A stretch of DNA of 12,530 nt from an uncultured Kordia sp. GTDB lineage: Bacteria; Bacteroidota; Bacteroidia; Flavobacteriales; Flavobacteriaceae. Location: positions 1 to 12,530 of the forward strand of contig CAJXHW010000022.1 of NCBI GenBank assembly GCA_913054565.1, read 5' to 3'. Below are positions 6,903-12,530 of the stretch, piece after piece. Position 1 is the first letter of the stretch. Every line of letters starts with the position of its first letter. The notes under the pieces are model-generated. The model was not told where the DNA came from. It made no database searches and was given only the letters and a program-made list of their open reading frames with translations. Both the position numbers and the translations under genes were made by a program.

Positions 6903-7304
6903 ATGAAAGTGATTTGTGTATTCTTATTAAGTGTTTTGATGTTGTCGTGTGAAAAAGATAACACAGTAACATCCGAAAATTTAATTTCAGAGAATGATAT
7001 TTTAGGCAGTTGGAGGGTAACGTATTTAGAACATGCAGATGTTTCTGAATTAACAACCTATGAGTTTGAGTTTACACCTAATAATGTTTTGTTGATAACA
7101 AAAGAGGGTGTTAGTACACTAGGATCTTGGGAAATTATGCAAGGTTCTAAAAATTTAAATATATTAATACCACAGAAGGATTATCCGCTAAGAACTATGC
7201 ATAGTTTGTGGGAAGTGAAATCTGCTTCTAGTGCTAGTTTAGAGCTTTTTGAAACAGAAAGTGACCATGGGTATTTAGAAAAATCAGAGTTAACAAGGTT
7301 ATAG
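6903..7304 (+). CDS. Small lipocalin-like lipoprotein
   Basis: Starting at ATG 6903 gives 133 residues with a lipoprotein signal peptide, MKVICVFLLSVLMLSC, lipobox LMLSC and lipidated Cys16. A longer frame back to a GTG at 6807 exists, but it would bury the signal peptide behind 32 residues and run through the repeat and hairpin, so the ATG is preferred. After a short Ser/Asn/Glu linker, NDILGSWRVTYLEH and YEFEFTPNNVLLITKEG with GSWEI resemble the repeated GxW strands of lipocalin-like domains found in many Bacteroidota lipoproteins. The ligand is unknown. It lies about 155 bp after mutS with a hairpin between, so it is probably transcribed separately, and it converges on waaA with a terminator between them. 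Confidence 0.8.
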   Translation: MKVICVFLLSVLMLSCEKDNTVTSENLISENDILGSWRVTYLEHADVSELTTYEFEFTPNNVLLITKEGVSTLGSWEIMQGSKNLNILIPQKDYPLRTMHSLWEVKSASSASLELFETESDHGYLEKSELTRL

Positions 7305-7326
7305 ATAGTTTATTTTGAGTTAAGAG

Positions 7327-7355
7327 AACACGGTATTTAGGTATCGTGTTTTTTT
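7327..7355 (+). terminator. Terminator between the lipoprotein gene and waaA
   Basis: A 9-bp stem (AACACGGTA at 7327-7335 with TATCGTGTT at 7342-7350, one G-T pair) with a 6-base loop is followed by a T run to 7355. Its polarity ends the plus-strand lipoprotein transcript; it abuts the waaA stop codon. Confidence 0.85.
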
Positions 7356-8592
7356 ATGGGTGTAGCTTTTTTAACAGTGTCATAGTTTTCATTGTAGCTC
7401 CCGCTTTTTGAGTAACATAGGTTTTGTTTATGTTTCCAGTTGTAGTTCTTAGTTTTTCAGAATCAATTAATTTTTCTAACGTATCTTGATATTCAGTTTT
7501 TGAATTTATAACCATAATTCCTTTTAGGTTTACTAAATCAATAGCTTCTTGAAATTTATGATACTTAGGTCCAATTATAATTGGAGTTCCAAATGTAGCA
7601 GGTTCCAATGTATTATGTAATCCAGTTTTAAAAGCCCCCCCAACATAAGAAATATCTGCATAGCTATATATTTTAGTCAATAAGCCTATGCTATCAATTA
7701 TAAATACATCATAGTCTTCTAGCTTTTTATCAGGCATTTGTGAGTATAGAAGAACAGATTTTGTAATACTTTTTTTTAATTTTTCGACATGATGTTTATT
7801 TATATTGTGTGGGGCAATAATATGCTTAACAGACTTAGTGGTCGTGTTAATAAAATCTATGTATACGGCTTCATCTTCTGGCCAAGAACTACCGTAAACA
7901 ATGGTAGTTGTTTTATTTTTAAAACGTTCTATAAAAGGCAAGGAATTATCACGACTTACAATTTCAATAACCCTATCAAACCTAGTGTCACCAGTAATTG
8001 ATGTATTTGTAAAATTGATGGTGTGAAGTAGTTGTTCAGAACGTTTATTTTGAACAAAAAAATGATTGAATGCTTTTAATGATTTTCGCATCCATTTTCC
8101 GTACCATTTAAAAAAGAGCTGTTCTTTTCTGAAAATACCAGAAACTAAATAAGTGCTAATATTTTGATTATGAAGTTGGGTTAAATAATTTGGCCAAAAT
8201 TCATATTTCACAAAAATGGCAAACTCTGGTTGAACTATTTTAACAAAATCCTGAGCATTTTTTTTGGTATCTAATGGTAAGTAGCAAATAACATCTGCAG
8301 CACTGCTGTCTTTTTTTACTTCATAGCCAGATGGAGAAAAAAAAGTAAGTACAATTTTATGGGTTTTATAGTGTTTTTTTAAACCTTCAAGTATTGGTAA
8401 ACCTTGCTCAAATTCGCCTAAAGAGGCACAGTGTACCCAAATTGTTTTATCATTAGGTTGAATATGTTGTTTCAATTTACACCATACATTTTTTCTGCCG
8501 TCTACAAAAAGTTTGGTCTTCGGATTGAATAGCGCTACAACCTTTATTAGGTAATGCATTAGCTGGGTAAGAATAGAGTAAATTGTGATCAA
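7354..8592 (-). CDS. waaA: 3-deoxy-D-manno-octulosonic acid (Kdo) transferase WaaA (TTG start)
   Basis: At 412 residues this has the usual WaaA length. It transfers Kdo from CMP-Kdo to the lipid A precursor at the inner membrane, the first step of the LPS core. A hydrophobic N-terminal anchor (IYSILTQLMHYLIKVVALF) precedes the GT-B N-domain with the family signature WVHCASLGEFEQGLPIL (putative catalytic base E60), then SPSGYEV, YLPLDT and KYEFWPNYL. The C-terminal domain has YGSSWPEDE, HNINKHHVEKL and GGAFKTGLHNTLEPATFGTPIIIGP. The start is TTG at 8590-8592; the residues from there align with the membrane anchor of relatives, whereas the next ATG (M12) would cut it. A -7-like element lies about 20 bp upstream. 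It is divergent from the sugar aminotransferase gene. Whether one or more Kdo residues are added cannot be read from sequence. Confidence 0.96.
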   Translation of the reverse strand: MITIYSILTQLMHYLIKVVALFNPKTKLFVDGRKNVWCKLKQHIQPNDKTIWVHCASLGEFEQGLPILEGLKKHYKTHKIVLTFFSPSGYEVKKDSSAADVICYLPLDTKKNAQDFVKIVQPEFAIFVKYEFWPNYLTQLHNQNISTYLVSGIFRKEQLFFKWYGKWMRKSLKAFNHFFVQNKRSEQLLHTINFTNTSITGDTRFDRVIEIVSRDNSLPFIERFKNKTTTIVYGSSWPEDEAVYIDFINTTTKSVKHIIAPHNINKHHVEKLKKSITKSVLLYSQMPDKKLEDYDVFIIDSIGLLTKIYSYADISYVGGAFKTGLHNTLEPATFGTPIIIGPKYHKFQEAIDLVNLKGIMVINSKTEYQDTLEKLIDSEKLRTTTGNINKTYVTQKAGATMKTMTLLKKLHP

Positions 8593-8613
8593 TGTATTGT
8601 GAAAATAAAATTC

Positions 8614-8642
8614 TAAAGCTAAAATACATTTCTTAAACCAAA
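8614..8642 (-). promoter_or_regulatory. Candidate waaA promoter
   Basis: On the minus strand TTTG (8639-8642), a 17-base spacer and TAGCTTTA (8614-8621, one mismatch to TAnnTTTG) lie about 20 bp before the TTG start. Confidence 0.4.
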
Positions 8643-8669
8643 ATCAAGAAATAAACAGATTTGATTTTG

Positions 8670-8677
8670 TATTTTTG
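8670..8677 (+). promoter_or_regulatory. Candidate -7 element for the sugar aminotransferase gene
   Basis: TATTTTTG matches TAnnTTTG exactly and lies 24 bp before ATG 8702. No clear -33 box is seen. It overlaps an in-frame TTG at 8675, which argues that translation starts at 8702. Confidence 0.5.
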
Positions 8678-8701
8678 AACAAATTCTCAGTTAATATTGA
8701 T

Positions 8702-9823
8702 ATGAAAAAAATTCAAATGGTTGACTTAAAAGGTCAATATGAAAAAATAAAAGATCAGGTAAACACTTCAATATTGAATGTGTTAGACTCTACAGCATAT
8801 ATTAACGGGCCTGAAGTTAAAAAGTTTCAGGAAGAGCTTGAGGCTTATTTAGGTGTTAAACACGTAATTCCTTGTGCTAACGGAACAGATGCTTTACAAA
8901 TAGCAATGATGGGACTTGGTTTAAAACCAGGTGATGAGGTCATTACCGCTGATTTTACTTTTGCTGCAACAGTAGAAGTTATTGCGTTGCTAGGGCTAAC
9001 CCCAGTTTTAGTTGATGTTAATCCTGATGACTTTAATATTGATATTGCAGCTATTGAAAAGGCAATAACACCAAATACAAAAGCAATTGTTCCAGTACAC
9101 TTATTTGGGCAATGCGCAAATATGGATGCCGTTATGGCTTTAGCTAAAAAGCATGATTTATTTGTTATTGAGGATAATGCTCAGGCTATTGGAGCTAATT
9201 ATGCTTCAAAAAGCGGACAGCAGAAAGCAGGAACTATAGGACATGTAGCGTCAACATCATTTTTTCCGTCTAAAAACCTCGGATGTTATGGTGATGGTGG
9301 TGCAATATTTACTAATGATGATGCTTTGGCACATACAATTAGAGGTATTGTTAACCACGGTATGTATAAACGATACCATCATGATGTTGTAGGTGTTAAT
9401 TCACGATTAGATTCTGTACAAGCTGCGGTGTTAAGAGCTAAATTGAAGAATTTAGAAGACTATAATTCTGCAAGACAGTCAGCAGCATCAAAATATGATG
9501 CCGCATTTGCATCTGTTAAAAATGTAATCACGCCTGTGCGTAATGGTCATCATGTATTTCATCAATATACATTAAAGGTTAAAAATGTTGATAGAGATGC
9601 ATTAGCACAATTTTTAAATGATAATAATATACCTTGTGGTGTATACTATCCAATACCGTTACATAGTCAAAAAGCATACGCAGATTCTCGTTACAATGAA
9701 TCAGATTTTCCTGTGACAAACCAATTGATAAAAGAGGTTATTTCATTGCCAATGCATACAGAATTAGATGATGAGCAAATCAAGTTTATAACATCCAAAG
9801 TTATTGAATTTGTAACTAAATAA
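8702..9823 (+). CDS. DegT/DnrJ/EryC1/StrS sugar aminotransferase, WbpE-like
   Basis: A PLP-dependent aminotransferase of 373 residues that adds an amino group to a keto-sugar nucleotide for LPS or other surface glycans. Seen are the CANGTDALQ phosphate-binding region (58-66), DFTFAATVEV, VIEDNAQAIGA with D158 contacting the PLP nitrogen, the Schiff-base lysine K191 in SFFPSKNLGCYGDGGAIFTND, and YHHDVVGVNSRLD. These segments closely resemble WbpE, the aminotransferase acting on UDP-2-acetamido-3-keto-glucuronate, but substrate is not proven and no wbpA, B or D partners are in the window. ATG 8702 (MKKIQMVDLKGQY) is preferred over TTG 8675, which lies inside a -7 element. galE follows 71 bp downstream on the same strand. 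Confidence 0.94.
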   Translation: MKKIQMVDLKGQYEKIKDQVNTSILNVLDSTAYINGPEVKKFQEELEAYLGVKHVIPCANGTDALQIAMMGLGLKPGDEVITADFTFAATVEVIALLGLTPVLVDVNPDDFNIDIAAIEKAITPNTKAIVPVHLFGQCANMDAVMALAKKHDLFVIEDNAQAIGANYASKSGQQKAGTIGHVASTSFFPSKNLGCYGDGGAIFTNDDALAHTIRGIVNHGMYKRYHHDVVGVNSRLDSVQAAVLRAKLKNLEDYNSARQSAASKYDAAFASVKNVITPVRNGHHVFHQYTLKVKNVDRDALAQFLNDNNIPCGVYYPIPLHSQKAYADSRYNESDFPVTNQLIKEVISLPMHTELDDEQIKFITSKVIEFVTK

Positions 9824-9837
9824 CATCTATATAATTG
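9809..9837 (+). promoter_or_regulatory. Weak candidate promoter for galE
   Basis: TTTG (9809-9812), a 17-base spacer and TATAATTG (9830-9837, one mismatch to TAnnTTTG) overlap the end of the aminotransferase gene, about 58 bp before the galE ATG. Co-transcription with the upstream gene is an equally good reading. Confidence 0.25.
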
Positions 9838-9894
9838 ATTTTAAAAGTTCTGTTATAAAGGCTTTTTTACAAACTAAAAAAGGATATAGTTTTA

Positions 9895-10881
9895 ATGAAA
9901 ATATTAGTTACTGGTGGAGTAGGGTTTATAGGATCACATACCGTGGTTGAGTTACAAGAAAAAGGACATGACGTTGTCATTATTGATAATTTGTCAAACT
10001 CTTCAGAAGGTGTCTTAAAAGGTATTGTTGCAATAACAGGAATAGTTCCAGAATTTGTTAAACTTGACTTGCGAGATAAAGCCGATGTTAGTGCTTTTTT
10101 TGAAACCCATGAAATTGATGGAGTAATACATTTTGCTGCCAGTAAAGCTGTAGGGGAAAGTGTGGATAATCCGTTATTGTATTATGAGAATAATATTTCC
10201 ACGCTAATTTATGTGCTACAAGAACTAGAGAAACATCAAATTTCAAACTTTATTTTTTCAAGTTCATGTACAGTTTATGGCCAAGCAGATGAATTACCTA
10301 TAACAGAAAACGCATTAGTTAAAAAGGCAGCGTCACCATATGGTAATACAAAACAAGTTGGTGAAGAGATAATTAAAGATGTATGCCATATATCAAAGCA
10401 ATTAAACGCTATAGCATTACGTTATTTTAATCCTATAGGAGCGCATCCATCAGCAGAAATAGGGGAATTGCCTCTTGGTATACCTCAAAATTTAGTGCCA
10501 TATATTATGCAAACTGGTATTGGTGTCCGAGAAGAACTATCAGTGTTTGGAGGAGATTATCCAACAAAAGATGGTACGTGTGTTAGAGATTATATTCATG
10601 TGGTAGATTTAGCAAAAGCCCATGTTGTTGCTATGGAGCGGTTATTAGATAGTGAAAATTCAGAAAATTTTGAAACCTTTAATATTGGTACAGGAAAAGG
10701 AAGTACAGTATTGGAGGTTATTGAGTCTTTTGAACGAGTGACTAATACGGTGTTAAATTATAAGATTGTACCTAGAAGAGCAGGAGATGTCACTGCTGCA
10801 TACGCAGATACTACAAAAGTGAAGTCTGAACTTGGTTGGTCTGCGCAATCCAGTTTAGATGAGGCTATAAAATCTGCATGA
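9895..10881 (+). CDS. galE: UDP-glucose 4-epimerase GalE with a premature TGA near the C-terminus
   Basis: GalE interconverts UDP-glucose and UDP-galactose (or the N-acetyl forms), feeding surface polysaccharide synthesis. The extended SDR features are the NAD-binding TGGVGFIGSH (6-15), HFAASKAVGES, and the catalytic S124 in SSSCTVYG, Y149 and K153 in SPYGNTK, at the same positions as in E. coli GalE, plus RYFNPIGAHPS, DGTCVRDYIHVVDLA and RRAGDVTAAYAD. The frame stops at TGA 10879-10881 after DEAIKSA. Read through, it continues D-W-E-N-K-L-R-K to TAA 10906-10908. GalE proteins normally have Trp right after this Ser-Ala, so TGG appears to have become TGA, removing nine residues from a 337-residue protein. 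The missing tail is outside the catalytic core, so the enzyme may still work. An AGGA sits 11 bases before the ATG. Confidence 0.95.
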   Translation: MKILVTGGVGFIGSHTVVELQEKGHDVVIIDNLSNSSEGVLKGIVAITGIVPEFVKLDLRDKADVSAFFETHEIDGVIHFAASKAVGESVDNPLLYYENNISTLIYVLQELEKHQISNFIFSSSCTVYGQADELPITENALVKKAASPYGNTKQVGEEIIKDVCHISKQLNAIALRYFNPIGAHPSAEIGELPLGIPQNLVPYIMQTGIGVREELSVFGGDYPTKDGTCVRDYIHVVDLAKAHVVAMERLLDSENSENFETFNIGTGKGSTVLEVIESFERVTNTVLNYKIVPRRAGDVTAAYADTTKVKSELGWSAQSSLDEAIKSA

Positions 10882-10965
10882 GATTGGGAAAATAAATTAA
10901 GAAAATAATCTTTTCAAGCATAATAAATGTAAGTTTTAATCGTTGTTATAATAAATAAGCCCCAA

Positions 10966-11436
10966 TTGATACGTCTGTTCTTAAGAAAATATCTTTACCT
11001 ACTTATGTGTTTTACGGGGGTTGTCTGTTCCATTCAATGTACGGGAAAACAAACTTCACAGAAAAATTTTCCTAAGAACAGATGGTATCAATCAGATGTT
11101 GTTGAGTTAAAATACACTCCAACTTCAATTCCTCAACAGACTTCAATTAAGTTAAAAATGAGTTATGTTCATGGTTTTCAATTCGCAAAAATCCCTTTAG
11201 AATTATATATCACTTCACCAACACATCAAATAGAAAATTGGTCTTTTACTTTAGAGTTATTTGACGATAAGCATAACGAAAAAGGCGATTGTATTGGTGA
11301 TTACTGTGATATTGAGTATACTATAACAAGTGATTATACCTTTTCTCAAAATGGTGTCCACACTATTCAAGTGTTGAATACATTTCAGCATGCGTACTTA
11401 CCTAATGTGTTTTCACTTGAGGTTACTGTTGAATAA
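10966..11436 (+). CDS. Small exported protein, possibly GldH-like lipoprotein (TTG start)
   Basis: The 156-residue product opens with a basic stretch and a hydrophobic segment (YLYLLMCFTGVVCSI) typical of an export signal. Cysteines at 15, 21 and 25 are candidates for lipidation, but none sits in a canonical lipobox. The mature part is beta-rich, with W40 in NRWYQSD and a C-terminal pattern (LELFDDKHNEKGDCIGDYCD, then YTFSQNGVHTIQVLN and LPNVFSLEVTVE) that recalls GldH, a small lipoprotein of Bacteroidota gliding motility and type IX secretion. The match is weak and gldH is not usually expected beside galE and fabD, so a distant paralogue or an unrelated lipoprotein is possible. The start is TTG 10966: an in-frame TAA lies at 10930-10932 with no ATG between, and ATG 11005 would destroy the signal. 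Confidence 0.65.
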   Translation: MIRLFLRKYLYLLMCFTGVVCSIQCTGKQTSQKNFPKNRWYQSDVVELKYTPTSIPQQTSIKLKMSYVHGFQFAKIPLELYITSPTHQIENWSFTLELFDDKHNEKGDCIGDYCDIEYTITSDYTFSQNGVHTIQVLNTFQHAYLPNVFSLEVTVE

Positions 11437-11441
11437 TGAAC

Positions 11442-11478
11442 AAAAAAATCCTTGTAAAAAACAACAAGGATTTTAATT
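11442..11478 (+). terminator. Bidirectional terminator between the GldH-like gene and fabD
   Basis: An 11-bp perfect stem (11445-11455 with 11464-11474, core TCCTTGT/ACAAGGA) with an 8-base loop has a T run on the plus strand (TTTTAATT) and seven As before it, which become a T run on the minus strand. It sits between two convergent genes and can serve both. Confidence 0.88.
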
Positions 11479-11497
11479 AAATGATATATAAGCTTTT

Positions 11498-12391
11498 TTA
11501 TGCTTCAATATTTAATGTAGCACCGTCTGCATCAACAGTTCTATCTATTTTACGCATTAAGCCTTGAAGTACTTTTCCAGGGCCAACTTCCGTAAATGTA
11601 GTACCGCCATCTGCAATCATTTGCTGTATGGTTTGCGTCCATTTTACAGGAGCAGTTAATTGAGATATTAAATTCTTTTTAATTTCTTCAGGGTTTGTAA
11701 CTGCACTGGCAGTAACATTTTGATATATTGGACAGGTAGGTGTGTTAAAAGTTGTACTTTCTATTGCAGCTGCCAATTCTTCACGTGCTGGTTCCATCAT
11801 TGGTGAATGAAAAGCGCCTCCAACAGGTAGTACTAAAGCTCTTTTTGCACCTTCTTCCTTTAAGGCTTCGCAAGCTGAGTTAATAGCATCAATTTCTCCT
11901 GATATAACCAACTGCCCTGGGCAATTGTAATTTGCTGCTACAACAACACCATCGGTCATTCCACAAATTTTCTCAACAACATCATCGGCTAATCCTAATA
12001 CAGCAGCCATTGTGCTAGGTTGAGCTTCACAAGCTTTTTGCATGGCTAAAGCTCGTTGTGACACTAATTTTAACCCATCTTCAAAAGATAAAGCACCGTT
12101 TGCAACTAATGCAGAAAACTCTCCTAAAGAATGCCCTGCAACCATCTCTGGTTTAAAAGTATCACCTAGTGTTTTTGCTAATATTACTGAGTGTAAAAAA
12201 ATGGCAGGTTGTGTTACTTTAGTTTCTTTTAACTGTTCAGATGTTCCTTCAAACATGATGTCAGTAATGTTAAATCCTAAAATGTTATTTGCTTTTTCAA
12301 ATAAAGCCTGCGCTTCATCAGAGTTTTCATATAGGTCTAACCCCATTCCTGAAAATTGAGCTCCTTGTCCAGGGAAAATGTATGCTTTCAT
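11498..12391 (-). CDS. fabD: Malonyl-CoA:ACP transacylase FabD
   Basis: FabD moves malonyl from CoA to acyl carrier protein, supplying the extender unit of type II fatty acid synthesis. The 297-residue length is typical. Motifs are the N-terminal FPGQGAQFSGMG (6-17), nucleophile S88 in GHSLGEFSAL, R113 in SQRALAMQ that binds the malonyl carboxylate, H195 in GGAFHSPMM, Q244 in SQLTAPVKW and the closing EVGPGKVLQGL, all in family order. The ferredoxin-like small domain lies around residues 125-190. The start is an ATG with the expected MKAYIFPGQG. No other fab gene is in the window, so in this genome fabD is not visibly in a fab cluster on its downstream side; what lies upstream is outside the window. 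Confidence 0.98.
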   Translation of the reverse strand: MKAYIFPGQGAQFSGMGLDLYENSDEAQALFEKANNILGFNITDIMFEGTSEQLKETKVTQPAIFLHSVILAKTLGDTFKPEMVAGHSLGEFSALVANGALSFEDGLKLVSQRALAMQKACEAQPSTMAAVLGLADDVVEKICGMTDGVVVAANYNCPGQLVISGEIDAINSACEALKEEGAKRALVLPVGGAFHSPMMEPAREELAAAIESTTFNTPTCPIYQNVTASAVTNPEEIKKNLISQLTAPVKWTQTIQQMIADGGTTFTEVGPGKVLQGLMRKIDRTVDADGATLNIEA

Positions 12392-12453
12392 ATGCTATTT
12401 TTTTTTGAATCTCTATTTATTGAGAAACTATTAAGTTTAATAATTGTAATCTA

Positions 12454-12461
12454 CAAAATTA
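12454..12461 (-). promoter_or_regulatory. Candidate -7 element for fabD
   Basis: On the minus strand TAATTTTG matches TAnnTTTG exactly, about 62 bp upstream of the fabD ATG. No TTTG or TTG is found at -33; that side instead holds an AT-rich inverted repeat at 12475-12493. Confidence 0.4.
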
Positions 12462-12474
12462 AGGAATTATATAT

Positions 12475-12493
12475 AAAACATTAAAAATGTTTT
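12475..12493. repeat. AT-rich inverted repeat upstream of fabD
   Basis: AAAACATT (12475-12482) pairs with AATGTTTT (12486-12493) around three As, followed on the plus strand by one more T. It lies just upstream of the proposed fabD -7 element. It could be a weak terminator for a neighbouring transcript or a protein-binding site. The rest of 12392-12530 shows nothing else that I can identify. Confidence 0.4.
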
Positions 12494-12530
12494 TAGCTAA
12501 GTAAAATTCACTTGTTAAGTAAAAAAAACA

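Noticed and set aside
7789..8001. Plus-strand frame opposite waaA
   Set aside because: The WaaA C-terminal domain on the other strand accounts for this DNA.
8675..8701. TTG start adding nine residues to the sugar aminotransferase
   Set aside because: The TTG lies inside an exact TAnnTTTG element, and MKKIQMVDL at 8702 is the usual family start.
10879..10881. TGA in galE read as Trp by a reassigned code
   Set aside because: All other genes in the window use TGG for Trp with no in-frame TGA, so a local mutation or error is the simpler reading.
12042..12359. Plus-strand frame of 105 codons opposite fabD
   Set aside because: It is antisense to the FabD catalytic region, including the GHSLGE motif, and looks like a complement artefact.
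1..12530. CRISPR array, insertion sequence, prophage, tRNA or defence system
   Set aside because: I saw no regularly spaced repeats, transposase or integrase motifs, tRNA-like cloverleaf or defence-gene domains; nearly all the DNA is accounted for by core genes.

Overview
The window looks like a chromosomal segment of a member of the Bacteroidota, most likely a marine member of the Flavobacteriaceae. The DNA is very AT-rich. Protein sequences such as MutS, the WbpE-like aminotransferase and WaaA have the flavobacterial style. Shine-Dalgarno sites are mostly absent, and several intergenic regions carry the Bacteroidota -7 promoter element TAnnTTTG, once with a well-spaced TTTG -33 box. I see no insertion sequence, phage gene, CRISPR array, tRNA or rRNA. 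The region reads as an ordinary core-genome segment.

Layout from left to right. (1) 1-1260, plus strand: the 3' part of a DUF2797 zinc-ribbon protein, then an unrecognised 138-residue protein closed by a strong hairpin terminator. (2) 1260-4000, minus strand: a possible gene remnant, a VOC/glyoxalase-like protein, a YdjM-family membrane metal-dependent hydrolase, a TrmH/SpoU RNA methyltransferase starting with TTG, and a secreted DUF1573 protein with a near-consensus promoter and its own terminator. (3) 4146-7304, plus strand: mutS, read divergently from the DUF1573 gene and starting with TTG, then a small lipocalin-like lipoprotein. (4) 7354-10908: envelope sugar genes. waaA (Kdo transferase, minus strand) is divergent from a WbpE-like sugar aminotransferase and galE (plus strand). 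galE carries an in-frame TGA where a Trp codon is expected, nine codons before the apparent original stop. (5) 10966-12391: a small exported, possibly GldH-like protein (plus) converges on fabD (minus) across a bidirectional terminator. The last 139 bases are the fabD upstream region.

Functionally, WaaA, the aminotransferase and GalE all serve lipopolysaccharide or surface polysaccharide synthesis, and FabD supplies malonyl-ACP for the fatty acids used in lipid A and phospholipids. MutS and TrmH are housekeeping genes for mismatch repair and RNA modification. No previously undescribed multi-gene system is evident. The points most worth a second look are the galE nonsense codon, the group of TTG starts (including mutS, whose start is overlapped by an out-of-frame ATG mini-ORF running through an A8 tract), an operator-like inverted repeat over the VOC gene promoter, and the orphan coding-like fragment after the VOC gene.
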